Below are positions 45,168-53,992 of a stretch of 64,000 nucleotides of DNA, in pieces. The translations under genes were made by a program, and so were the position numbers. Below the pieces are notes generated by a model that saw only the letters and a program-made list of their open reading frames with translations, was not told the origin of the DNA and did no database searches. Where the stretch lies: assembly GCF_024213375.1 (NCBI RefSeq), contig NZ_JANAVJ010000005.1, positions 150,122-214,121 of the forward strand. The letters are read 5' to 3'. This DNA is from Paenibacillus sp. MZ04-78.2. GTDB lineage: Bacteria > Bacillota > Bacilli > Paenibacillales > NBRC-103111. Within the stretch, counting starts at the first letter, position 1. Each line of letters begins with the position of its first letter.

Positions 45168-45956
45168 ATGATCGATCGCCACCATGATGTGAGGCCCGAA
45201 GTAAGCGCTTATCTGAAGCGGATCGGATATGACGGTCCGCTGGACGGAAGCGCGGCTGTGCTGGCCGAATTGCAGGAGCGTCATATTCATACGGTGCCTT
45301 ATGAAAACCTGGATATTGTACGTCGCATTCCGTTGTCATTGGAAGTTGAAGATCTTATCGACAAAATTGTCGTTCGCCGCCGCGGCGGATACTGCTTCGA
45401 GCTTAACACGCTCTTCGGCTGGCTGCTGCGGGAGCTCGGGTACACGGTCACGGATTTCGTGGCCCGCTTCTGGCGCGACGAGTCGAGCCCGCCCCCCAAG
45501 CGCCGCCACCAAGTCTTGAAGGTCGAGGCAGGGGGCGCGACGTATCTATGCGATGTTGGAGTAGGAGGGATTGTGCCCCGCCAGCCCGTCCAACTGATCG
45601 AAGGGCTGGAGCAGCAGCAGGGAGACGAATGCTACCGGATGGAGCGCGACCCTTATTACGGTTGGGTGCTCAGCGAGCTTAAGCACGGGCAATGGAGCTG
45701 GTTATATTCCTTTACCGAGGAGCCGCAGCTGCCTAAAGACTTCATCATGGCGAGCTATTGGTGCCAGAACGCTCCCGACTCGGTCTTTATCAGCGATGCC
45801 ATAGCCGCTATTCGTACCCGGGACGGGCGCAAGACGTTGTTCGGCAAGGAGTTTCGGATTTTCACCGCCGAGGGCGTCCAAACGTTCACACCGCAGTCCG
45901 AAGAAGAGTACGACGAAGCGCTTCGTACTCATTTTGATATCGTGATAAATAATTAA
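45168..45956 (+). CDS. nat: arylamine N-acetyltransferase
   Basis: 262 residues from the ATG at 45168; an in-frame ATG 27 nt upstream lacks a ribosome site. The catalytic triad is visible: C76 (RRGGYCFELN), H114 (RRHQVLKV) and D129 (LCDVGVGG). VPYENLDI is the conserved entry motif. It moves acetyl from acetyl-CoA to arylamines or hydrazines in the cytoplasm. A terminator follows. Confidence 0.95.
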   Translation: MIDRHHDVRPEVSAYLKRIGYDGPLDGSAAVLAELQERHIHTVPYENLDIVRRIPLSLEVEDLIDKIVVRRRGGYCFELNTLFGWLLRELGYTVTDFVARFWRDESSPPPKRRHQVLKVEAGGATYLCDVGVGGIVPRQPVQLIEGLEQQQGDECYRMERDPYYGWVLSELKHGQWSWLYSFTEEPQLPKDFIMASYWCQNAPDSVFISDAIAAIRTRDGRKTLFGKEFRIFTAEGVQTFTPQSEEEYDEALRTHFDIVINN

Positions 45957-45981
45957 CGATATTAATAATTAATGAAACGAA

Positions 45982-46026
45982 AAAGAACTGCCGTACCGCT
46001 AAGAAACGAGGCCGGCAGTTCTTTGC
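45982..46026 (+). terminator. terminator after nat
   Basis: AAAGAACTGCCG (45982-45993) pairs with CGGCAGTTCTTT (46013-46024). The stem ends in the T stretch. Confidence 0.85.
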
Positions 46027-46235
46027 TTTCGAAATGGGCGTAGAAGTAAAATATTTATTCATCTATGATGTCATTTGGTGGACCTTTCGTCTGGATTTTG
46101 CGGAGCAGCATGGCCGGAAGCGGATGCTCCGTCAACAAAAATCCACATTTGCAGAACCCGCATCAGGACGCAGACGGGACCGGATTTGCCCCGAAAATCA
46201 CCCGCAGAACCCCGATCAAGCCATGAGCATTAGTC

Positions 46236-46264
46236 TTGACAAGCACAACATCTTGTTATAGATT
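46236..46264 (+). promoter_or_regulatory. promoter of the nrd operon
   Basis: TTGACA (46236-46241), a 17-nt spacer and TAGATT (46259-46264). The spacer contains CACAACATCTTGTTA, which loosely resembles an NrdR box, but no second box lies at the expected distance. The preceding 200 nt (46030-46235) hold nothing I can name. Confidence 0.6.
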
Positions 46265-46290
46265 TGAATCTATCATCTACATATCGTGAT

Positions 46291-46495
46291 TGGACAGGCG
46301 CCTTTCCGCTAGAGACGCGGACTGGCTTAATAGGGAAGTCCGGTGCAAAGCCGGCGCGGTCCCGCCACTGTAAGGAAGAGTGTCCCTCCGAGTTCGCCCA
46401 CTGGTCTTGACGCAAGAATGGCCGGGAAGGGGGAGGGAGCGATGAATCCGAGCCAGGAGACCTGCCCGTTCATTCGACACCCGCCCTACGGAGAT
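46291..46495 (+). ncRNA. cobalamin riboswitch
   Basis: The B12-box core is clear: TAGGGAAGTCCGGTGCAAAG, CCGGCGCGGTCCCGCCACTG, and the 3' part GAATCCGAGCCAGGAGACCT followed by a closing stem. It binds adenosyl- or methylcobalamin. A terminator hairpin lies between it and nrdI, so the ribonucleotide reductase genes are expected to be off when B12 is present. Confidence 0.96.
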
Positions 46496-46521
46496 AGGAA
46501 CGTGTCCGGCATCGTGCTTAG

Positions 46522-46550
46522 ACAGCATGTTTTATTTACATGCTGTTTTT
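46522..46550 (+). terminator. expression-platform terminator of the cobalamin riboswitch
   Basis: ACAGCATGT (46522-46530) pairs with ACATGCTGT (46538-46546) and is followed by T residues. Confidence 0.85.
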
Positions 46551-46641
46551 GAGGCGCGTTCGGTCCGTTCCGTGGGCTGGCGGCGTCTTTTTTTGCCGCG
46601 CCCGGGACGTCGGTGGGAGAGAAAAAAGGAGACGAAGACCC

Positions 46642-47001
46642 ATGCTGATTGCGTACGATTCCAGAACGGGGAATGTGCGGAGATTTATCGGGAAGCTGAA
46701 TATGCCATCGGTTCAAATCGAGGAGAACATGCAGATGGACGAGCCTTTCGTCCTTGTTACTTATACGACCGGCTTCGGGCAGGTTCCGGAGAGAACGGCC
46801 GCTTTTCTTGAGCGCAATCACAATCGGCTGCTTGGGGTCGCCGCCAGCGGCAACCGCAATTGGGGCGACGGCTTCGCCAAGAGCGCCGATCGGATTGCAT
46901 CCATGTACGGCGTGCCGGTCCTGAGCAAATTCGAGCTTGCAGGAACGAAGCGGGATATAGAAACGTTTAGAAGCGAGGTGGACACCGTTGCGGCATATTG
47001 A
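46642..47001 (+). CDS. nrdI: NrdI flavodoxin-like protein
   Basis: 119 residues from the ATG at 46642 behind AAAGGAGAC; upstream in-frame sequence lies in the riboswitch terminator. AYDSRTGNVRRF, VTYTTGFGQVP and GVAASGNRNWGDGFA are the FMN-binding loops of NrdI. It gives NrdF the oxidant needed to build its dimanganese-tyrosyl radical. It overlaps nrdE by 14 nt. Confidence 0.96.
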   Translation: MLIAYDSRTGNVRRFIGKLNMPSVQIEENMQMDEPFVLVTYTTGFGQVPERTAAFLERNHNRLLGVAASGNRNWGDGFAKSADRIASMYGVPVLSKFELAGTKRDIETFRSEVDTVAAY

Positions 47002-49072
47002 ATTGAACAACCAGCTGATGCGGCGGGAAGCGGACGGATTTTTTCAACTGGAGAAGGACCGGGAAGCGGTCCGGGCGTTTATGGAAGAGGCGGAGCGCAG
47101 CAGCATTCGTTTCGCCGATACGTCTGACAAGGTCCGTTATATGATCGAGAACGACTACTACGAGAACGTGTACGACCGCTATTCGCCGGAAGAGGTCGAG
47201 GACATCTACCGGATTACACACAGCTACGGCTTCCAGTTCCAGTCGTACATGGCGGCGTCGAAATTTTATACGGATTACGCGATGAAAAGCAATGACCGCT
47301 CGCTCTATCTGGAGCATTATCCCGACCGCGTGGCGATCGTTGCGCTGTATCTCGGACGAGGCGATGCGGACACCGCACGGGCCTTGGCGGCTTCGATGAT
47401 GGAGCAGCGGCTGCAGCCGGCGACGCCGACGTTCCTCAATGCCGGAAAAAGCCGGCGCGGCGAGATGGTGTCGTGCTTTTTGCTGGAGATGGACGATTCG
47501 CTCAATTCGATCAACTACGTGCTCGCCACGTGTATGCAGCTGTCCAAGATCGGCGGCGGCGTGGCGGTGAACCTGTCCAAGCTGCGCGGACGCGGAGAGC
47601 CGATCAAAGGCGTGGAAGGCGCCGCCAAAGGCATCATGCCGGTGCTGAAGCTGATGGAGGACGCGTTCTCGTATGCCGACCAAATGGGGCAGCGCAAAGG
47701 CTCGGGCGCGGCCTACTATAACATTTTCGGTTGGGACGTCATGGAGTTTCTGGACAGCAAGAAGATTAATGCGGACGAGAAAAGCCGGCTGAAGACGCTC
47801 TCGATCGGGCTGATCGTTCCGAACCGGTTTTACCGGCTGGCTGAGGACAACGAGCCGCTTCATGTGTTCGCGCCATACTCCGTCTGGAAGGCCTACGGGA
47901 CGCATCTCGACGACATGGACATGGACGAGATGTACGACCAGCTGATGGCCGACGACCGGGTGCGCAAGAAAGCGGTCATGAGCGCGCGCGACATGCTCGT
48001 GAAGATCGCGACGGTGCAGCTCGAATCCGGGTACCCGTACATGATGAACAAAAGCAACGCCAACCGGGCGCATGCGCTTAAAAATATCGGCTCGATCAAA
48101 ATGTCCAATCTGTGCACGGAAATTTTCCAGCTTCAGGAAACGTCGGAAATCGCCGACTACGGACAGCCGGACATCATCCGGCGCGATATCAGCTGCAATC
48201 TGGCTTCGCTGAACATCGTCAACGTGATGGAGCAGGGCAAAATACGCGAATCGGTCCGCGAAGGAATCATGGCGTTAACGGCGGTCAGCGATATGACCCA
48301 TGTCGCTAATGCGCCGGGCGTGGCGAAAGCGAACCGCGAGATGCATTCGGTCGGGCTCGGCGCGATGAATTTGCACGGCTTTCTGGCGAAGAACAAGATC
48401 GCGTACGAAAGCGAGGAAGCCAAAGACTTCGTCCGGAGCTTCTTCATGATGATGAATTTCTACTCGCTGGAAGCGAGCATGGAGACGGCGAAGAAGACGG
48501 GCGTTACGTTCGCAGGCTTCGAGCGGTCGGATTACGCCGACGGCAGTTATTTCGCCCGTTATACCGATACGGATTACCGGCCGGTGACAGAGAAGGTCAA
48601 GGCGCTGTTCGGGCAAATGGCGGTTCCTTCTCCCGAGGATTGGCGGTCGCTGCAGGAGGCTGTTCGCACGCATGGATTGTACCATGCCTACCGGCTGGCG
48701 ATTGCCCCGACGCAAAGCATCTCGTATATCCAAAATGCGACCTCCAGCATCATGCCGATCGTGGAGCCGATCGAGACGCGGACGTACGCGAATTCGACGA
48801 CGTATTACCCGATGCCGTACATGAACCGGGACAACTTCTTCTATTACAAGTCCGCTTACCAGATGGATCAGTTCAAGGTGCTGGATCTGATCGCGGAAAT
48901 TCAGGCGCACGTTGACCAAGGCATCTCGACCGTGCTGCACGTCAACAGCGACGTGACGACGAGGCAGCTGGCACGATATTACATTTATGCGGCCCGCAAA
49001 GGCTTGAAGTCGCTGTACTATACCCGGACGAACCGGTTGACGATGGAAGAATGCATTAGCTGCTCCGTGTAA
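46988..49072 (+). CDS. nrdE: class Ib ribonucleoside-diphosphate reductase, alpha subunit
   Basis: 694 residues. The start is a TTG at 46988 with GAGGTGG upstream, inside nrdI. TPTFLNAGKSRRGEMVSCFLLE holds the first active-site cysteine, SNLCTEI the thiyl-radical cysteine, and NLASLN the conserved catalytic loop. The C-terminus EECISCSV carries the redox cysteine pair. It reduces NDPs to dNDPs with NrdF. Class Ib length with no N-terminal ATP cone, as usual. Confidence 0.97.
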   Translation: MRHIELNNQLMRREADGFFQLEKDREAVRAFMEEAERSSIRFADTSDKVRYMIENDYYENVYDRYSPEEVEDIYRITHSYGFQFQSYMAASKFYTDYAMKSNDRSLYLEHYPDRVAIVALYLGRGDADTARALAASMMEQRLQPATPTFLNAGKSRRGEMVSCFLLEMDDSLNSINYVLATCMQLSKIGGGVAVNLSKLRGRGEPIKGVEGAAKGIMPVLKLMEDAFSYADQMGQRKGSGAAYYNIFGWDVMEFLDSKKINADEKSRLKTLSIGLIVPNRFYRLAEDNEPLHVFAPYSVWKAYGTHLDDMDMDEMYDQLMADDRVRKKAVMSARDMLVKIATVQLESGYPYMMNKSNANRAHALKNIGSIKMSNLCTEIFQLQETSEIADYGQPDIIRRDISCNLASLNIVNVMEQGKIRESVREGIMALTAVSDMTHVANAPGVAKANREMHSVGLGAMNLHGFLAKNKIAYESEEAKDFVRSFFMMMNFYSLEASMETAKKTGVTFAGFERSDYADGSYFARYTDTDYRPVTEKVKALFGQMAVPSPEDWRSLQEAVRTHGLYHAYRLAIAPTQSISYIQNATSSIMPIVEPIETRTYANSTTYYPMPYMNRDNFFYYKSAYQMDQFKVLDLIAEIQAHVDQGISTVLHVNSDVTTRQLARYYIYAARKGLKSLYYTRTNRLTMEECISCSV

Positions 49073-49114
49073 CGAGACAGCATCCGAGCAAGGCAAGTGA
49101 GAGGAGCCGATGGT

Positions 49115-50077
49115 ATGAGCGTGTTGAAGGCGGTCAACTGGAACCGTCCGGACGACGATTTTACGATAACCTTCTGGAACCAGAACATTATGCAGTTCTG
49201 GACCGACGACGAAATTCCGTTGTCCGACGACAAGATGAGCTGGCTGACGCTGAACGACGACGAGCGGGATCTGTATATGAAGGTGCTTGGCGGCTTGACG
49301 CTGCTCGATACGGTTCAGGGCGGCGTCGGGATGCCGAAGCTGCTGGAGCACGTCGAAGGGCTGCAGCGCAAGGCGGTGCTCGGCTTCATGGGCATGATGG
49401 AGCAAATTCACGCCAAATCGTACAGCAGCATCTTTACGACGCTGGCGACAACCGAAGAGATCGACGGCGTGTTCCGCTGGGTGGAGCAAAATGTGTTTTT
49501 GCAGACGAAGGCGGAGACGATCTCTCAGTATTACAACCACATCCGGACGCCGAAGGAATTATACTTGGCGATGTGTGCGTCCGTCCTGCTGGAAAGCTAC
49601 TTGTTCTACAGCGGCTTCTTCTACCCGCTCTATTTGGCCGGGCAGGGGAAAATGACAAGCAGCGGCGAAATCATTGATCTCATTCTGCGCGACGAGAGCA
49701 TCCACGGTCTGTATGTCGGCGTGCTCGCGCAGGAGGTGTTCGCCGGGCTGAGCGAGGAGGATCAGGAGGACGTCACCGAGACGCTGCTTGGACTGCTGCG
49801 CTATTTGCACGGCAACGAGGAGCGGTACACGGAGCAGCTGTACGCCTCCGTCTGCTTGGTCGACGAGGTAAAGGCGTTTCTGCGCTACAACGCGAACAAA
49901 GCGATGATGAATCTGGGCCAAGACCCGCTGTTCGAGGAGGAAGAGATCAACCCGATCGTCTTGAACGGCATCAGCACGCGGACGAAGCAGCACGATTTCT
50001 TTTCCAAAAAAGGAAACGGCTATGTGCGCACGATTCACGTCGAGCCGCTGACCGACGACGACTTCCGGTTTGACTAA
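49115..50077 (+). CDS. nrdF: class Ib ribonucleoside-diphosphate reductase, beta subunit
   Basis: 320 residues from the ATG at 49115 behind GAGGAGC. NWNRPDDDFTITFWNQNIMQFW is the NrdF N-terminus, and the metal ligands are seen in MMEQIHAKSYS and ILRDESIHGLYVG. The protein holds the Mn2 (or Fe2) tyrosyl radical that starts catalysis in NrdE; NrdI activates it. Last gene of the riboswitch-controlled operon. No nrdH or thioredoxin gene follows. Confidence 0.97.
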   Translation: MSVLKAVNWNRPDDDFTITFWNQNIMQFWTDDEIPLSDDKMSWLTLNDDERDLYMKVLGGLTLLDTVQGGVGMPKLLEHVEGLQRKAVLGFMGMMEQIHAKSYSSIFTTLATTEEIDGVFRWVEQNVFLQTKAETISQYYNHIRTPKELYLAMCASVLLESYLFYSGFFYPLYLAGQGKMTSSGEIIDLILRDESIHGLYVGVLAQEVFAGLSEEDQEDVTETLLGLLRYLHGNEERYTEQLYASVCLVDEVKAFLRYNANKAMMNLGQDPLFEEEEINPIVLNGISTRTKQHDFFSKKGNGYVRTIHVEPLTDDDFRFD

Positions 50078-50180
50078 ACTGAGTTCCTCACCAGTGTAAT
50101 TTAAGAATCTTAATGAGAGGTGAGGTGTTCATTTTATAAAGTGGGAAAGTTTTACATTAATTCGTATTCGGGATGTTTTG

Positions 50181-50471
50181 ATGTCCCCGGAAAAAAATCC
50201 AGACACGTGGTTTTTTCTCCCGCCAAATCAAGCTGAATGGAGTTTGGATACAGAAGGGGTATTTGAATTAGATAGTTATGATTTTTCATCTGATTCTGAC
50301 GAGTATTTGCCAGAACAAGCTAAAAAATATGGTTGGGAAGAAACATTAGATGGTGCAAGTATTGAAGATGTGGTAGAAAATGCAAAAGCTCAGTTGGACA
50401 AACCATCATTAGACCAGTTATTTTGTGCATTTATTTATTATTTTGAGAATGATGCGTTTCTTGAGTTTTAA
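50181..50471 (+). CDS. AT-rich small hypothetical protein, possibly N-truncated
   Basis: 96 residues from the ATG at 50181; a TTG sits just before it. Upstream in the same frame, sequence reading IKWESFTLIRIRDVLMSP looks like coding without any start codon, so the gene may have lost its N-terminus. The protein is very acidic (SYDFSSDSDEYLPEQ) with a W-x-x-P-like start (WFFLPPNQAEW). The A/T-rich codon use differs sharply from its GC-rich neighbours, which suggests recent transfer. Such small acidic proteins are often immunity proteins of contact or polymorphic toxins, but no toxin is seen nearby and I do not assign the family firmly. Confidence 0.55.
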   Translation: MSPEKNPDTWFFLPPNQAEWSLDTEGVFELDSYDFSSDSDEYLPEQAKKYGWEETLDGASIEDVVENAKAQLDKPSLDQLFCAFIYYFENDAFLEF

Positions 50472-50524
50472 ACAGATCTGGTAGGGCTGTTGCCCAGAGT
50501 GCAAAGCAGTCTACTTTAAGAAGA

Positions 50525-50592
50525 GAAGCACGGTTTGCCACCCAGGCATTCGCTTGAAGCGGATAGGATGGCGGACCGTGCTTCTGTTTGTT
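50525..50592 (+). terminator. long hairpin, probable terminator
   Basis: GAAGCACGGTTTGCCA (50525-50540) pairs with TGGCGGACCGTGCTTC (50569-50584) with two mismatches; TGTTTG follows. Confidence 0.7.
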
Positions 50593-50601
50593 ATGACGCG
50601 A

Positions 50602-50631
50602 TTGACAATGTATAGTTTATGAGCTAAACTA
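50602..50631 (+). promoter_or_regulatory. marR promoter with palindromic operator
   Basis: TTGACA (50602-50607), a 17-nt spacer and TAAACT (50625-50630). The palindrome TAGTTTA-TGAGC-TAAACTA (50613-50631) covers the -10, so the regulator likely represses itself. Confidence 0.75.
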
Positions 50632-50636
50632 AAATC

Positions 50637-51101
50637 ATGAAAAAACCACATACCGATTTACCGTACGATAAGCAGGGCGACAGAGGGGAAGGGCATCCGC
50701 TCGGCAGATTGATTTTGGAGATTCGGCGGCTTGAGCGCGATCCACGCCATTACGGCGGAGTCGGCCCGCTGACACCGACCGAGATTCATACGATTGACGC
50801 GATTGGCCGGGAGGAAGGCATCCTCATGAGCGAATTGGCCGCCAGACTCGGCATCACCAAGGGAGCGGCTTCGCAAATGATCGGACGGCTGGAGGCGAAA
50901 GCGCTCGTTCGCCGCACCCCTCATCCGAGCGATTCGCGGAGCGTCATCGTCTCGCTTGAGGAGCAGGGTAAAGTCGCCCACAAAGCGCACGAGGAGCTGC
51001 ATAGAAGCTTTTATGATCAGCTTCGCTCGGAGCTGGGCGCCGAAGGGATAAGGACGTTCGAGGAAGGGATAGAGAAATTTATTTATTTTTTGAGAAAGTA
51101 A
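50637..51101 (+). CDS. MarR-family transcriptional regulator
   Basis: 154 residues. The winged helix is clear: LTPTEIHTIDAIGREEGILM, SELAARLGITKGAASQMIGR (recognition helix) and LVRRTPHPSDSRSVIVSLEE (wing). It is a dimeric repressor of the MarR type, released by small phenolic or drug-like ligands. TAGTTT/AAACTA palindromes lie before its own start and before the drug-efflux gene downstream, which are its likely operators. The next gene is an MFS exporter in the same direction. Confidence 0.92.
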   Translation: MKKPHTDLPYDKQGDRGEGHPLGRLILEIRRLERDPRHYGGVGPLTPTEIHTIDAIGREEGILMSELAARLGITKGAASQMIGRLEAKALVRRTPHPSDSRSVIVSLEEQGKVAHKAHEELHRSFYDQLRSELGAEGIRTFEEGIEKFIYFLRK

Positions 51102-51119
51102 TGCTTTCTCTCTTTTTTT

Positions 51120-51157
51120 GTTCATTTAATTTAGTTTCTAAACTAAATTAAATGAAC
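51120..51157 (+). promoter_or_regulatory. 18-bp-arm perfect palindrome upstream of the MFS gene
   Basis: GTTCATTTAATTTAGTTT (51120-51137) and its exact reverse complement (51140-51157) with CT in the centre. It contains the same TAGTTT/AAACTA motif as the marR promoter. Probably a MarR operator. Together with the upstream T run (51108-51119) it may also terminate marR transcription from either side. Confidence 0.75.
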
Positions 51158-51210
51158 GTCTCAGCTGGAACAGTCCAAGCAGCAAGCAAAACGAATGAGG
51201 TGACGATCGA

Positions 51211-52626
51211 ATGGACTTCAACGAGCATTCCAACAAACAGTTCAAGCCCAACCCATGGATGAAGCTCTCGATTTATATGGGGGCCTTTATTTCGCATTTT
51301 ACCGCGGGCATCGTGAACGTGGCGCTTCCCGGACTCGCCGGAACGTTTCAAGCCGATCTCGCAATCGTGCAGTGGATTACAACCGCCTATCTGCTGGTCA
51401 TCAGTCTTTGCCTTCCGTTGATGGGCCAATGGGGGGACCGGCTCGGGCACCGAACCGTCCATAACCTCGGCTACTTGGTATTCACGGTTTCCTCCGTGCT
51501 TGTCGCATTTGCGCCGCACGTTACCGCGCTGATCGTTTACCGGGTCATGCAAGCCGTCGGCGCTGCCATGTTCCAGTCCACGAACATGGCGCTGCTAACG
51601 GTACATCTGCCCAAGGAACAGCGGGGCCGCGCATTAGGGGTATTAAGCACGGCTGTTGCGCTGGGCGCTATGACGGGACCGATTGCCGGAGGGCTCATTA
51701 CGGAATGGTTGACGTGGCGCTGGCTGTTTCTCATCCATGTTCCGGCAGCCGTTATAGCGACGTTTTTGGCATATCGCTATATTCCGTCACGGCAGATCAC
51801 GTGCAAGCCGCATTCGTTTGACGGCGTGGGAGCGGTCTGCTTTGCCGCTGCCATCGGCTTTCTGATCTACGGGGTTTCCACTGTAAGCAGCGGGAACGAT
51901 TGGGGATCGGCACAAACCTGGATACCGTTCGTCGTCTCGGGAATGAGCTTGTTGATTTTGCTCCGTTGGGAATCGCGGCACCCGGCGCCTTTTTTGCCGG
52001 TTCACCTGATGCGCAAGCCGATGCTTGGCGTCGGTCTGACCGTCAGCTTGCTTTCCTTCGCGCTTGCCAATGCCGTGCTGGTTGCGGCCCCATTTTATTT
52101 AATGGCCTTTGCCCGGATCGACCATGCCATGATCGGTTACGTCATGACAGCATACCCCATTTTGTTGGCGGTGACCGGTCCTTTGGCCGGGGGCTTATCG
52201 GACCGCTACGGCCCCAAGCGGCTGATCATCTCGGGCTTAGGCGCCATGGGGGCGGGATCGCTGCTTATGGTCTTGTTCTTGAACAGCTTGTCCCTGCCGG
52301 GAATGATTGTGGTATTGGCTTTGTTCGGAACGGGCATGGGGCTGATCGCTTCCCCGAACAACAGCTTTATGATGAATCATACGCCAGCCGCATACAGCGG
52401 AGTTATGGGCAGCATGATCGCGTTGACCCGGAATATGGGCATGGTGCTGGGGTCCGCTATCGGGCTCGGGCTTTTGAGCGGTCGGGCCGGGAGCTTGCAG
52501 CACGAAGCGGACGCTTTTTACATGATATTTATGCTAAATCTGATCCTAAGTCTTGTTGCGCTTGGCGTGTTCGTGCTAGTGACTTTAAAGAGAAGACGGC
52601 TTGCGGCGTCCGGCATCGATTCCTAG
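51211..52626 (+). CDS. MFS drug-efflux transporter (DHA2 type)
   Basis: 471 residues with about 14 hydrophobic segments, the usual count for the DHA2 family. The A-motif GQWGDRLGHRTVH and the C-motif GVLSTAVALGAMTGPIAGGLI are present. It exports drugs or similar hydrophobic compounds using proton motive force. The adjacent marR and shared palindromic operators suggest induction by its substrate. The ATG has GAGGTGACG upstream. Confidence 0.9.
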   Translation: MDFNEHSNKQFKPNPWMKLSIYMGAFISHFTAGIVNVALPGLAGTFQADLAIVQWITTAYLLVISLCLPLMGQWGDRLGHRTVHNLGYLVFTVSSVLVAFAPHVTALIVYRVMQAVGAAMFQSTNMALLTVHLPKEQRGRALGVLSTAVALGAMTGPIAGGLITEWLTWRWLFLIHVPAAVIATFLAYRYIPSRQITCKPHSFDGVGAVCFAAAIGFLIYGVSTVSSGNDWGSAQTWIPFVVSGMSLLILLRWESRHPAPFLPVHLMRKPMLGVGLTVSLLSFALANAVLVAAPFYLMAFARIDHAMIGYVMTAYPILLAVTGPLAGGLSDRYGPKRLIISGLGAMGAGSLLMVLFLNSLSLPGMIVVLALFGTGMGLIASPNNSFMMNHTPAAYSGVMGSMIALTRNMGMVLGSAIGLGLLSGRAGSLQHEADAFYMIFMLNLILSLVALGVFVLVTLKRRRLAASGIDS

Positions 52627-52745
52627 AAGGATCGGTTAAGCGAAAGAAATAATCCCTCCAGTGTTCGGCATGCTCCGCAGGACGGCGGACACCGGCTTCC
52701 GTTCCCTCTACAATTAGGAAACGAAACGGAGGGAGGAATCGTTAG

Positions 52746-53930
52746 ATGCGTGCCAAATCTATTATTTTTACTTCGGTGCTGACCGGTTATGTCGGTCTGG
52801 GCATTCTCAATCCGCTTGTCGCTCCATTGATCCGTGAGCTCGGACTTTCGGAAACCGATGCCGGCTGGATTGTAGCGGCTTCCTCGTTCATGGTGCTGCT
52901 CACCTCGGCGTTCTGGGGAAGCTGGAGCGACCGCATCGGACGCAAGCCGGTGCTGCTGATCGGACTGATCGGAATGGCCGCCAGCTTCGGCATGTTCGTC
53001 GCGGTGACCGAGCAAGGCCTGAACGGAAAGTTCCAGCCTGCCATATTGTTTACGCTGCTGCTGATCTCGCGCTTGCTGCTGGGAGCCGCGTTCCCGGCCG
53101 TTCTGTCGTCCAGTCAGGCATATATGGCGGATATTACGACCGAGAAGGACCGCGCCGCCGGGATGTCGTTAATCGGCGCAGCCAACGGTCTCGGGCTTGT
53201 CGTCGGTCCTGCGGTCGGCGCGCTGCTGACCGCCCTAAGCCTGCTGGCCCCGATCTACCTCGCGGTAGCTCTGCCTCTGCTCGTCATGCTCTGGGTCGCC
53301 TTCGGCATGACGAATTTCAAGCCGCAGGCCCACGGGCAGCAGAAAAAAACGCTGCGCAAAGGAATATTTCCTTATCTTGCGGTCGCCATGATCGTCATGA
53401 TGGCGTTGATCCAGACGCAGGTGACTGCCGGATTTTATTTTCAGGATAAGCTCGGCTTGTCGGCGACCGAAACGGCGCAAGCGGTCGGCGCAGCCCTGTT
53501 CAGCATCGGCTTCATGATGGCGCTGGTCCAGTTCACGGTTGTCCGCAAAAACCGGCTGACGCCCTTAAAATTGCTGCAGCTGGGTGTCTCGGTCTTCGCT
53601 ATCGGTCTTGCGCTGCTCGTAAGCTTCAGCCATCTCGCGCTGTTCTTTGCCGCTTTTGCCCTGATGGGGATCGGGGTGGGGCTGGCGATTCCCGGCTTCA
53701 CCTCGGGGGCTTCCTTGGCTGTAGCCAAGCATGAACAGGGCGCTGCCGCGGGGATGATCGCCGCAGCCATCGGGATCGGTTCGCTGCTCGGTCCGTTGAG
53801 CGGCACGTTCCTGTACCGGATTAGCCCGGAGACGCCGTTCTGGCTGTTGATCCTGCTGCTTGCGCTGCTCACGGGCTATGTGTGGGGCAGCCGGGGAATC
53901 CGGGAGAAACAGCAGGCCGTGGTTGACTAA
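52746..53930 (+). CDS. MFS transporter, 12-TM (DHA1 type), possible siderophore exporter
   Basis: 394 residues, about 12 hydrophobic segments; A-motif GSWSDRIGRKPVLL after helix 2 and GAANGLGLVVGPAVGALLTAL as C-motif. It starts with the ATG at 52746 behind GGAGGGAGG. Two Fur boxes, a truncated AraC gene and an iron-siderophore binding protein follow within 0.6 kb. A role in exporting a siderophore or metallophore is therefore plausible, but the MFS sequence alone does not show it. Confidence 0.88.
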   Translation: MRAKSIIFTSVLTGYVGLGILNPLVAPLIRELGLSETDAGWIVAASSFMVLLTSAFWGSWSDRIGRKPVLLIGLIGMAASFGMFVAVTEQGLNGKFQPAILFTLLLISRLLLGAAFPAVLSSSQAYMADITTEKDRAAGMSLIGAANGLGLVVGPAVGALLTALSLLAPIYLAVALPLLVMLWVAFGMTNFKPQAHGQQKKTLRKGIFPYLAVAMIVMMALIQTQVTAGFYFQDKLGLSATETAQAVGAALFSIGFMMALVQFTVVRKNRLTPLKLLQLGVSVFAIGLALLVSFSHLALFFAAFALMGIGVGLAIPGFTSGASLAVAKHEQGAAAGMIAAAIGIGSLLGPLSGTFLYRISPETPFWLLILLLALLTGYVWGSRGIREKQQAVVD

Positions 53931-53935
53931 ATGAT

Positions 53936-53950
53936 TGAGAATCATTATCA
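53936..53950 (+). promoter_or_regulatory. Fur box upstream of the truncated AraC gene
   Basis: TGAGAAT-C-ATTATCA fits the 7-1-7 Fur consensus with one mismatch. It lies 6 nt after the MFS stop. Confidence 0.85.
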
Positions 53951-53992
53951 TTTAAGAGGAGGGATGAACGACTACGGAGTGAGAGGATTCAG

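Noticed and set aside
46034..46261. 75-codon open frame before the cobalamin riboswitch
   Set aside because: No ribosome site, mixed composition, and it overlaps the nrd promoter.
46244..46282. Pair of NrdR boxes in the nrd promoter
   Set aside because: Only one sequence resembles the box, and the next similar element lies about 25 bp away instead of the usual 31-32 bp.
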